IMG/VR virus record: IMGVR_UViG_3300020583_000040
Span: 1 to 24,134 of that record
Length of the DNA stretch: 24,134 nt
Source of the DNA: a virus
Direction: 5' to 3' (one strand)
Shown piece after piece: positions 8,833 through 14,685 of the stretch. How positions within the stretch are numbered: the first letter of the stretch is position 1; each line of letters begins with the position of its first letter. Position numbers and translations under genes: made by a program. Under the pieces are notes generated by a model, which saw only the letters and a program-made list of their open reading frames with translations, made no database searches and was not told the origin of the DNA.

Positions 8833-9395
8833 GTGTCCTTTCGACCTTCGCCCGCTGGCTCGGCCTGTTCTTGCTTTCCCTACTGGCAACTGCGAGCGCC
8901 CCTTTCCTAGTCCTCTTCACCCTGCCCTTCTGCCGCGAGGACTTCAACAACGTCCTTCCCTCGTGGCTCCAATGGTTCAACACGCCCGACGACCGGGGCG
9001 TCGACCAGGGGATGTACGAGCACCAGGTCTACCTGATCTACCACCGCTTCGGCTGGGTCGTCAAGACGTGGTATTGGCTCGGCGTTCGCAACCAGCTTAA
9101 CGGCCTGTTCGCCGTGCTCGCGCCGACCACCGGCCCCGGTAAGTTCTCCTGGTTCACCGCGAACGCTGCTCCCTACCCCCGCACCAAATCCCCGTTCACC
9201 CCCGGCCGCTGGCTCATGACTGCCTTGATTGACGGCCGCGGCTACTTCGAGTTCGACTGGGTGTGGAAATGGTCCGCCACTCACTGCGGCATCTTCCGCG
9301 CCGGCTGGAAGCTCGAACCCCTCACCCACGCACCGGGGCCGGTGATGTTCTTGCTCCAGCTTAAGCCCTGGCTGACGATCGACTCCACCACCTGA
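8829..9395 (+). CDS. Trp-rich phage protein with N-terminal membrane segment
   Basis: A 188-aa protein starting at an ATGA overlap. Residues about 8-34 are strongly hydrophobic (FLLSLLATASAPFLVLFTLP), a transmembrane helix or uncleaved signal. The rest is soluble and unusually rich in Trp, Tyr and Phe (WLQWF, WYWLGVRNQLNGLF, FEFDWVWKW). The FTPGRW and KWSATHCGIFRAGWKLEP stretches resemble uncharacterised phage proteins found near tail-fibre and lysis genes. Function is unknown; membrane anchoring next to the lysis cassette is the only hint. Confidence 0.6.
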   Translation: MSVLSTFARWLGLFLLSLLATASAPFLVLFTLPFCREDFNNVLPSWLQWFNTPDDRGVDQGMYEHQVYLIYHRFGWVVKTWYWLGVRNQLNGLFAVLAPTTGPGKFSWFTANAAPYPRTKSPFTPGRWLMTALIDGRGYFEFDWVWKWSATHCGIFRAGWKLEPLTHAPGPVMFLLQLKPWLTIDSTT

Positions 9396-9441
9396 AGTGG
9401 GTACTTACGAACTTGACGCCCTCCCACCCACGCGCTACGCT
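9396..9441 (+). promoter_or_regulatory. Candidate promoter and operator ahead of the lysis cassette
   Basis: The gap between the membrane protein and the 52-aa gene contains TTGACG (9413-9418), a 17-base spacer and TACGCT (9436-9441): a good -35 with a weak -10. Just upstream is GTGGGTACTTAC (9397-9408), 10 of 12 bases identical to the palindrome at 12786-12797. A TTTGGAGA ribosome site (9453-9460) precedes the next ATG. This would allow separate timing of lysis genes, but the weak -10 keeps confidence low. Confidence 0.35.
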
Positions 9442-9466
9442 CATCTGACCCCTTTGGAGACTTCTG

Positions 9467-9625
9467 ATGCAACTCGAACTTTCTCCCGCGACGCTGGACG
9501 AGATCGTCCGCGCGCTTCAACTGAAAGTGATCTCAGGCTTCAACCCCGGCCATGCCCAGACGGCGATGATGGATCTTCAAACCGCGATGCAAGCCACTGT
9601 GAAGGCGCCTGGGGCAGCAGAGTGA
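9467..9625 (+). CDS. Small 52-aa protein at the head of the lysis cassette
   Basis: ATG 9467 is preceded by TTTGGAGA with good spacing, and the stop overlaps the next gene's GTG (GTGA). The product starts MQLELSPATLDEIVRALQLK and looks like two short amphipathic helices with Ala and Gln; there is no membrane segment or enzyme motif. I do not recognise it. Its position directly before the holin candidate suggests a regulator of lysis or simply an operon leader gene. Confidence 0.6.
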   Translation: MQLELSPATLDEIVRALQLKVISGFNPGHAQTAMMDLQTAMQATVKAPGAAE

Positions 9626-9825
9626 GTGATTATGATCCCGTCGCGTTCGGGCGGCTTGAGGAACGCGTTGAGGGGCTAGTCAAGGGGCAGGAGAAAGTCT
9701 CCGCTCAACTGGAAACCATCATCGACAAGATGAATCAACTTCGTGGCGCAAAATGGGCGGTGGGCTCCTTCATCGCGGTGATTGCCTCCGGCGGTACCCA
9801 CCTCCTGCACAAGTGGCTTGGATGA
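9622..9825 (+). CDS. Putative holin, XhlA-like (coiled coil plus one membrane helix)
   Basis: A 67-aa protein. I chose GTG 9622 because it overlaps the previous stop; the longer upstream frame is the shadow of the 52-aa gene. Residues 8-40 form a charged coiled coil (RLEERVEGLVKGQEKVSAQL), followed by one hydrophobic helix (about 46-62, AVGSFIAVIASGGTHLL). This is the layout of XhlA/haemolysin-type phage membrane proteins that work in lysis. It sits between the 52-aa gene and the DUF5675-like gene and is coupled to both by overlap. Holin function is inferred from topology and position. Confidence 0.65.
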   Translation: MSDYDPVAFGRLEERVEGLVKGQEKVSAQLETIIDKMNQLRGAKWAVGSFIAVIASGGTHLLHKWLG

Positions 9826-10223
9826 TCGCAAACCGTGTGGAGGTCGGACCCAATGGCAGCTTCGCCGAGATCCTCGACGATACCGGCGCTCATGTCATGT
9901 GGACTGCCGAGCACACCTACAACTCCATTCCCAAAGTACCCGCCGGAACCTACACCTGCCAACGCGGCCTCCACACCATCCCTACCGGAGAGCAATTCGA
10001 CACCTTTGAGGTTCTGGCCGTTCCCGGTCATACCGGCATCCTGTTCGTCCACCCCGGCAACCTGCCCCAGATCGACAGTGACGGTTGCTTCCTCTGCGGC
10101 AAGGCGCTCGGATTCGTGAACAACGCCCGCGCCGTCATCATGTCCCGGCCTGCGTTCGCCGCGTGGTCCGATCGAATGCGGGGGATCGACACCTTCCAGC
10201 TCACAGTGAATGACCCCTCATGA
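9822..10223 (+). CDS. DUF5675-like protein, candidate cell-wall enzyme in the lysis cassette
   Basis: A 133-aa protein starting at ATG 9822 (ATGA overlap). It matches my recollection of the DUF5675 family: PAGTYTCQRG near residue 40, then a His/Cys signature HTGILFVHPGN...DSDGC at residues 70-89. The order His77, Asp85, Gly88, Cys89 resembles the H...S-x-GC catalytic motif of YkuD L,D-transpeptidases. It occupies the slot where the endolysin is usually found, between holin and spanins, and no lysozyme, amidase or peptidase gene is present nearby. A peptidoglycan-active role is plausible but unproven; it might instead modify the wall or be structural. Confidence 0.6.
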   Translation: MIANRVEVGPNGSFAEILDDTGAHVMWTAEHTYNSIPKVPAGTYTCQRGLHTIPTGEQFDTFEVLAVPGHTGILFVHPGNLPQIDSDGCFLCGKALGFVNNARAVIMSRPAFAAWSDRMRGIDTFQLTVNDPS

Positions 10224-10474
10224 CTCTCTGGCAACGAATCGGACTTACATTTCAGGACAAGGACGGCAGTGTCGCGGTTCCCGAAGTGGTTGCGGTTGTT
10301 GCTTCTCTCAATTGCATTGTTTGCCCTTTTGTCGATTGGGTTCATCGGGGTGAGCATTACCCTGTTGGTACTGTCAGCACGTCTCTTATGGGCCTTATCC
10401 TGGCGCTGGCTACAGCACAGCGCGTCCGAGATGGGCTCTGGAAACCCGATCATGACGAGGGAGAGCACCAGTGA
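10220..10474 (+). CDS. Small membrane protein, second holin candidate
   Basis: An 84-aa protein with ATGA overlap at the start and GTGA overlap at the end. After the N-terminal TLWQRIGLTFQDKDGS come two hydrophobic stretches, about residues 18-40 (VAVPEVVAVVASLNCIVCPF) and 48-66 (VGTVSTSLMGLILALATAQ), then a charged tail. Two-helix proteins in this position can be holins or antiholins. The family is not recognised with certainty; the call rests on topology and context. Confidence 0.5.
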   Translation: MTLWQRIGLTFQDKDGSVAVPEVVAVVASLNCIVCPFVDWVHRGEHYPVGTVSTSLMGLILALATAQRVRDGLWKPDHDEGEHQ

Positions 10475-10971
10475 TCCCGATTGGCTTGTGGAAGTACGTG
10501 GGGATCATAGCCGTGATCCTGGGCCTTGGACTCTGGATCGAGAGTTTGCGGGTGACGGTGGCACGCCAACAGTTGACGATCCAGCAATACCAGAGCGCGA
10601 CCGCCTTGGCGAAGGCGGAAGTCGAAGCGACCCGAGCGGCCGACGCGAAGACGGCCAAGGAGATCAGTGATGCGAACGATGAACAAGTCCGCGAGTCTAG
10701 CAGCGCAATTACTGCTCTGCTCCTGCACAAGCCTGCCGCAGGCGTGCCCGCCCCCGCAGCTCATCCAACCGCAGCCCCCGCAATCGCTGATGCAGGAACC
10801 GGCGGACAGCCAAGTGGAGGCAATCCTCCAAGCCCTGACTGTGCGGTTGTGCCAGCTCGATCCGACGCAGCCGAGGTGCTCGGCGTTGCGATCCTCGGAT
10901 GGGAGCAGGTGAAAGCATGGAGACAGTGGCAGAGGGAGACGGCGGCTACCCCTATGATGCCGTCAAGATAG
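10471..10971 (+). CDS. Inner-membrane spanin subunit, Rz-like
   Basis: A 166-aa protein from GTG 10471, which overlaps the previous stop. Residues 6-22 are one N-terminal membrane helix (LWKYVGIIAVILGLGLW). Residues about 25-85 are a charged Ala/Gln/Glu-rich coiled coil (RQQLTIQQYQSATALAKAEV). The second half is Pro/Ala-rich, where the same DNA encodes the overlapping lipoprotein. In spanin systems the inner subunit pairs with an outer-membrane lipoprotein to fuse the two membranes at lysis, so this indicates a Gram-negative host. Sequence is not conserved in the family; topology and the nested gene make the call. Confidence 0.75.
   Translation: MIPIGLWKYVGIIAVILGLGLWIESLRVTVARQQLTIQQYQSATALAKAEVEATRAADAKTAKEISDANDEQVRESSSAITALLLHKPAAGVPAPAAHPTAAPAIADAGTGGQPSGGNPPSPDCAVVPARSDAAEVLGVAILGWEQVKAWRQWQRETAATPMMPSR
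10670..10912 (+). CDS. Outer-membrane spanin lipoprotein, Rz1-like, nested in Rz
   Basis: An 80-aa protein lying entirely inside the Rz-like gene in another frame. AAGGAG (10657-10662) is seven bases before ATG 10670, so I prefer that start over GTG 10667. The N-terminus is a lipoprotein signal: positively charged start, hydrophobic LAAQLLL, then a lipobox-like LCSC with Cys as the lipidated residue. It continues Pro/Gln-rich (PPPQLIQPQPPQ), as in known Rz1 proteins. Mature lipoprotein would sit in the outer membrane and bind Rz across the periplasm. The nested layout is the classical one for phage lambda-type spanins. Confidence 0.75.
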   Translation: MRTMNKSASLAAQLLLCSCTSLPQACPPPQLIQPQPPQSLMQEPADSQVEAILQALTVRLCQLDPTQPRCSALRSSDGSR

Positions 10972-11258
10972 TCTGGCAGGATGCGGAGACGGATGACGGC
11001 GGGTGGCAAGTCCACTCGGAGCTCGCCCCCAAGAAGCACCTGTGCATCACCTACGGGTTCTTGCTTCAGAAGACCAAGGACTTCTGCCTGATCGCCTCGA
11101 CAATCGGCATCAGTGCGGGTGAGCCGGAGAATTGCAGCCGCTTCCAGATCCCGCGCGGCATGGTCCAGTCAATCACCGTCGTGGAGAAGCGTGCGATGAA
11201 GAGGAAGCGGAAGACTGCCCCCAAGGTTGCTGAGCAGGCTCCCAATGCCAACCCCTAA
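10917..11258 (+). CDS. Hypothetical phage protein (beta-rich, 113 aa)
   Basis: I chose ATG 10917 because GGAGCAGG lies about seven bases upstream; an in-frame ATG at 10899 lacks spacing. The product has the pattern VKIVWQDAETDDGGWQ, then KKHLCITYGFLLQKTKDFCLIAST and a C-terminal IPRGMVQSITVVEK, suggesting a small SH3- or barrel-like beta protein, followed by a Lys/Arg tail. Similar uncharacterised proteins occur in many phages near the end of late operons. No function can be given. Confidence 0.6.
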   Translation: METVAEGDGGYPYDAVKIVWQDAETDDGGWQVHSELAPKKHLCITYGFLLQKTKDFCLIASTIGISAGEPENCSRFQIPRGMVQSITVVEKRAMKRKRKTAPKVAEQAPNANP

Positions 11259-12213
11259 GCTCTACAACCGGGAAAACCTCGCCCCCATCATCGAACACTA
11301 CAGGGAGAAGGGGTCCGTCCAGACCGCGCTCGACCTCGGCATGACCCGTCACCAAGTGGACTACGCGGTCCGCACGGCGATGGAGATGGGGATGGATGTG
11401 CAGAGGCGCCGGCCGATGCAGGCGGCGATCAAGGAGCGCATCCAGCGCATCGAAGGACGCCTGCACAAGGAGCTCACGGACGGCTACGTCCTCGTCGGCT
11501 CCGATTGCCACTATTTCCCCGGTGTTGTCTCCACCGCCCACCGCGCGTTCGTCAAGCTGTGCAAGGAGATCCGGCCGGCCGTGGTCGTCCTGAACGGCGA
11601 CGTGTTCGACGGCTCGACCATCTCCCGTCACCCCCGCATCGGCTGGGACAGCAAGCCCACCGTCGCGCAGGAGCTGAAGGCGGTCGACGAGTGCACCGGG
11701 GAGATCGAAGACGCCGCCGGCACCCACGAACTCTACTGGCTCCTCGGGAACCACGACGCCCGCTATGAGACGTTCCTGGCGGCCCACGCGCCCGAGTTCC
11801 AGAACGTCGACGGCTTTACCCTCAAGAGCCATTTCCCGGCTTGGAAGCCTGGCTGGAGCCTCTTCCTGAACGAGGATTGCGTCATCAAGCACCGCTTCAA
11901 AGGAGGCATCCATGCCACGCATAACAATGTTCTGTGGGCTGGGCGAACAACTATCACTGGACATCTGCACTCCCAGCGAGTCACACCACTTTCTGATTAC
12001 AACGGGACCCGGTGGGGAGTTGATTGTGGAACGATGGCGGCACCCTATGGACCGCAGTTCCAGGACTACACGGAGGACAATCCGAAAAATTGGCGAAGCG
12101 GATTCGTGCTCGCTCGCTACTGGAGAGGGCGGTTGCTAGAGCCGCAGACGGTCACGGTGCTCGATGAGGAGGCGGGGCTGGTGAGGCTGGGGACGGGGGT
12201 GTTTGAGGTATGA
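11245..12213 (+). CDS. Calcineurin-like metallophosphoesterase with N-terminal HTH-like segment
   Basis: A 322-aa protein from ATG 11245 (GAGCAGG upstream, 14-base overlap with the previous gene). The metal-binding motifs of the superfamily are all present: SDCH (Asp87, His89), GDVFDGS (Asp119), GNHD (Asn169-Asp171), a later His cluster (His216, His223, His226) and GHLH (His240, His242). The fold cleaves phosphomono- or diesters; phage members include DNA repair nucleases and nucleotide phosphatases, and the substrate cannot be told here. Residues about 22-46 (KGSVQTALDLGMTRHQVDYA) look like a helix-turn-helix, hinting at nucleic-acid binding. An enzyme gene at the end of a virion and lysis block is unusual. 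Confidence 0.8.
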   Translation: MPTPKLYNRENLAPIIEHYREKGSVQTALDLGMTRHQVDYAVRTAMEMGMDVQRRRPMQAAIKERIQRIEGRLHKELTDGYVLVGSDCHYFPGVVSTAHRAFVKLCKEIRPAVVVLNGDVFDGSTISRHPRIGWDSKPTVAQELKAVDECTGEIEDAAGTHELYWLLGNHDARYETFLAAHAPEFQNVDGFTLKSHFPAWKPGWSLFLNEDCVIKHRFKGGIHATHNNVLWAGRTTITGHLHSQRVTPLSDYNGTRWGVDCGTMAAPYGPQFQDYTEDNPKNWRSGFVLARYWRGRLLEPQTVTVLDEEAGLVRLGTGVFEV

Positions 12214-12365
12214 CAAGCGACGACCCCGCCATTGCCCTCGCCTGCCTCCTCACCCTGATGGGCTCGATCTTCTGCCTGACGATGTGCTGCGTCTATCTCA
12301 TCCTGGCGTGGCATGAGGAGGGGACGAAGCGCCGGCCACGAAAAACGGACGACTCGGATCGCTAA
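12210..12365 (+). CDS. Small 51-aa membrane protein at the end of the late block
   Basis: ATG 12210 overlaps the metallophosphoesterase stop (ATGA). The product has one long hydrophobic segment, about residues 7-34 (ALACLLTLMGSIFCLTMCCV), and a basic/acidic C-terminal tail. Its last 68 bases are antisense to the end of the DUF3987-like gene, so the two convergent operons overlap. The overlap argues for some caution, but tight coupling and clear membrane topology support a real gene. Function is unknown. Confidence 0.5.
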   Translation: MTSDDPAIALACLLTLMGSIFCLTMCCVYLILAWHEEGTKRRPRKTDDSDR

Positions 12366-13503
12366 GGTCCAGATGGTAATGCCCCGCCGCCTGCCCCGCC
12401 GCCATGATGTCCTCGATGCTCGTCTTGTGGGGAAAGTACCGCTTCGCCCAGGCGTAGGTCTCCGCGTACGACACCCGCTCCCGCCGACGTATCATCTCGG
12501 ACAACCTCTCACTCTGGACCCCCTCCTGGGACATCCCGATCTTTTCGAAGACGAATTGCATATCGGGTTCGAGGTCGGAGAGCATGTCGATGGCGGTCTG
12601 GAGGTCCTTCCGTTCGACGATTAGCTCGTCCGAGCGCGACGCCGCCATCACCATCGCGACCTTGTGGGCCAGGGTCTGCTTGCGGGCAACGTAGCCCCCG
12701 AACCGCGCTGGGTCCATGAGCTGTGACTCCTCACGGAACCACTTCTCGTACCACTCCTCCCCCCACTCCCTCGCCTCCTGGGAGAGTGAGTACTCACCAA
12801 CCATCTCGGAGATGTGAGTCAGATCGGCAATGAGATCGGCACGCCGCTCCGCGAACCCCATCGGGCTCACCGGATAGGCGACGTACTTCTCCTTCTCCGC
12901 CGCATAGACGAACAGGCAGCGGGAGGTGAACCCGCCCCCGACCATGTATTCGGGCAGGTTGGCGGCGATCCACTCGGGCGTCGTCGCGGCGAGCACATTG
13001 ATCCACGGGTTGACCACCTCATCCGTGCCGCTATTCTTCGTGACCTTGGTAAAGGGCTTCCCATCCCAGAGGTGGACCAGCATGTCAATCATCTGGCGGT
13101 CGCGGGGGTCGACCAGGTTGCCGAACTCGCTGCTGTTGATCGTCAGGGGGCTCATAGTGTAGAGCTGGTCGCGCCACTCGAAGGTCGTCCGCACCTCCGC
13201 GAAATGGCTCACCAGGGCCTGCCAGGTGACCACGGCGGGGCCGAAATGGATGCCGGGGACCTCCCGGAGCAGGTTCATCGCGGTGTCGGCGGTCGTGGAC
13301 TTGGCGACGATCCCCGGTGGGGCCACGAAGACGATGTAGAGATTGGGCTTCCACTCCCAGTAGGGGAACTTCATCCAGACGCGGCCGCGCAGGGCGCCGG
13401 CTATCGCGCTCACCCCTGCCCAGAGGTTCATCCGCTTCGGGGCCTCACTGAAGCCAGCGTAGTCGACGTAGGCGGCGAGCCAGTCGGTCAGGCGTCGACT
13501 CAC
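12298..13503 (-). CDS. DUF3987-like P-loop ATPase, putative replicative helicase/primase-type protein
   Basis: A 401-aa protein. I chose GTG 13503 because it overlaps the upstream polymerase stop (GTGA) and has GGGGGAG five bases before it. The N-terminus (FSEAPKRMNLWAGVSAIAGA, then KPNLYIVFVAPPG) matches the DUF3987 pattern. The P-loop is PPGIVAKST (about residues 62-70) with Ala replacing the second Gly, and a Walker B-like INSSEFG follows near residue 123. DUF3987 proteins are RecA-type ATPases often found as the helicase part of primase-helicases. No primase domain is visible here. Location beside the polymerase fits a replication role; the reaction is inferred. Its end overlaps the opposite-strand gene by 68 bases. 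Confidence 0.65.
   Translation of the reverse strand: MSRRLTDWLAAYVDYAGFSEAPKRMNLWAGVSAIAGALRGRVWMKFPYWEWKPNLYIVFVAPPGIVAKSTTADTAMNLLREVPGIHFGPAVVTWQALVSHFAEVRTTFEWRDQLYTMSPLTINSSEFGNLVDPRDRQMIDMLVHLWDGKPFTKVTKNSGTDEVVNPWINVLAATTPEWIAANLPEYMVGGGFTSRCLFVYAAEKEKYVAYPVSPMGFAERRADLIADLTHISEMVGEYSLSQEAREWGEEWYEKWFREESQLMDPARFGGYVARKQTLAHKVAMVMAASRSDELIVERKDLQTAIDMLSDLEPDMQFVFEKIGMSQEGVQSERLSEMIRRRERVSYAETYAWAKRYFPHKTSIEDIMAAGQAAGHYHLDLSDPSRPFFVAGASSPPHATPG
12723..12734. repeat. Palindrome GTGA-N4-TCAC inside the DUF3987-like gene (copy 2)
   Basis: Exact GTGA-CTCC-TCAC, 63 bases from another copy at 12786-12797. Both lie in coding sequence, so they may be coincidental. The pair spacing is close to six helical turns, compatible with cooperative binding. 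Confidence 0.25.
12786..12797. repeat. Perfect 12-base palindrome GTGAGTACTCAC (copy 3)
   Basis: A fully self-complementary 12-mer of the same GTGA-N4-TCAC form. It encodes part of the VGEYSLSQ segment of the DUF3987-like protein. The degenerate copy at 9397-9408 in front of the lysis cassette differs from it at only two positions. Confidence 0.3.
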
Positions 13504-14240
13504 CCGCACTCCCCCCAGCTCACCTGCGACGTTTTCAAACCCACCGGAATCCTCAAAGGCTCAGGATACGGGATCGCAACGGATTGGGCGAGGTCGACGA
13601 TGGCTCGGCGATAGTGAGGGGCTTCGGCGATGGCATACTGCCCGACGAGGGAATCGTGGACCTGGAGGAGGATTTGGGCTCCGGGGAGCTCGCCTCGCAG
13701 CCGGTCCCAGATCCGGTTGATGAGCAATCCGATGGTGGACTGGGGCACCCAGGCAGCAGCTCGATTGTAGATGTTGCCCTCGATCCGGTCGAAAATGTAC
13801 CAGCGATTTCCCCAAGCATTTCGCACGCTTCGCTCGGCGTCCACTCGTGCCTTGAGATCAAGCTGCCATTGCCGGATTCGTGGAAATCTCCCAAGGTACC
13901 ACCCTTGAATGCGCTCAACCTCCTTAACACCCAACCCAAGTCGTTTGGCAATTCCACCTGGAGTTCCAAGGTAATTCGTAGCGTGGGCGAAGGATTTGAA
14001 GGTTCGGTAGCGGGGGTGCTCGCGGGTGATGGTTGGGTCATTGTAGTACTCCTTGGCGATCTCCACGTAGGGGTTCAGGCCGGCGGCCAGCATCGCCTTC
14101 AGCTCCCCCTCCCCACTCTCCCACACCACGACCCGCAGATCGGCGCTCGACAAATCAATCTCGAACATCTCCATGCCGGGGTCGGGCAGGAAGAGTTTGC
14201 GGATGTTGGGGAGGACGAGTTTAAGTTTTGGCGTATCCAT
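13500..14240 (-). CDS. Family A DNA polymerase, C-terminal half (motifs A, B, C)
   Basis: A 246-aa ORF carrying the polymerase active site: motif A EIDLSSADLR (Asp29), motif B region RTFKSFAHATNYLG (Lys82, Tyr90) and motif C LLQVHDSLVGQ (His195, Asp196). It begins just where the N-terminal half stops: PNIRKLFLPDPG at residues 11-22 normally follows the LQNIP motif directly. I chose ATG 14240 (MDTPKLKL) because GGGAGAAGG lies just upstream, inside the end of the HNH gene, and because homology starts there. It therefore looks like an independently translated subunit that must pair with the product of 14675-16378 to make a working polymerase. Splicing is the alternative. Its stop overlaps the DUF3987-like start. 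Confidence 0.8.
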   Translation of the reverse strand: MDTPKLKLVLPNIRKLFLPDPGMEMFEIDLSSADLRVVVWESGEGELKAMLAAGLNPYVEIAKEYYNDPTITREHPRYRTFKSFAHATNYLGTPGGIAKRLGLGVKEVERIQGWYLGRFPRIRQWQLDLKARVDAERSVRNAWGNRWYIFDRIEGNIYNRAAAWVPQSTIGLLINRIWDRLRGELPGAQILLQVHDSLVGQYAIAEAPHYRRAIVDLAQSVAIPYPEPLRIPVGLKTSQVSWGECG

Positions 14241-14685
14241 TCGCCTTCTCCCATTCCCAGCGAATGTGACAAGCCTCCGCAAAGTCCCGGCCGTGGTACA
14301 AACGTAAAGTCTTTTTTCTACCGGGGAAAGCTAGCGCAGTCCAATAGATGTATTCCTTGCCGTTCTTACGGCACAAATTCCTACTAACGCCTACAACCCC
14401 AGAGGTGTTAGTTTTAAATGTGTGGCGATTGATGCAACTTTCTCTGCGATCAACCCAGCGACAATTTGCGGGTCCATATCCCAGTAAATTATCAACTCGA
14501 TCAAGTACAAAACCAGCGGGGCGCTCCCCCATATCAATCAAGAAGCGCTCAAACTTCAGCCAGTGTGCGCAGACTCGGATGCCACGGGCGCCATAGGCTT
14601 GATACTGTCGTCTATACGATACTTGGCAACGCCTTACCATAGCGTACCAACTTTGATAGGTTCGTTTGCGCCCCTCAGTCATCAT
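14221..14685 (-). CDS. HNH homing-endonuclease-like protein with AP2-type domain, inserted in the polymerase gene
   Basis: A 154-aa protein from ATG 14685, overlapping the polymerase N-terminal stop. Residues about 8-85 match a phage HNH family: TYQSWYAMVRRC, YGARGIRVCAHW, FLIDMGERPAGFVLDRVDN and GPANCRWVDRRES. Residues about 92-150 (NTSGVVGVSR, then YWTALAF and AEACHIRWEWEK) look like an AP2 DNA-binding domain. HNH-AP2 proteins are known mobile homing endonucleases. The gene is AT-richer (about 45% GC in lines I counted) than the flanking polymerase, a sign of transfer. Its end overlaps the start of the C-terminal polymerase half. Cleavage would be expected in an uninterrupted polymerase gene; whether the enzyme is active is unknown. 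Confidence 0.8.
   Translation of the reverse strand: MMTEGRKRTYQSWYAMVRRCQVSYRRQYQAYGARGIRVCAHWLKFERFLIDMGERPAGFVLDRVDNLLGYGPANCRWVDRRESCINRHTFKTNTSGVVGVSRNLCRKNGKEYIYWTALAFPGRKKTLRLYHGRDFAEACHIRWEWEKANGYAKT

Noticed and set aside
12814-13614. Plus-strand ORF (266 codons) opposite the DUF3987-like gene
   Set aside because: The minus strand carries a P-loop and family pattern; the plus frame is unstructured and His/Gly/Asp-rich.
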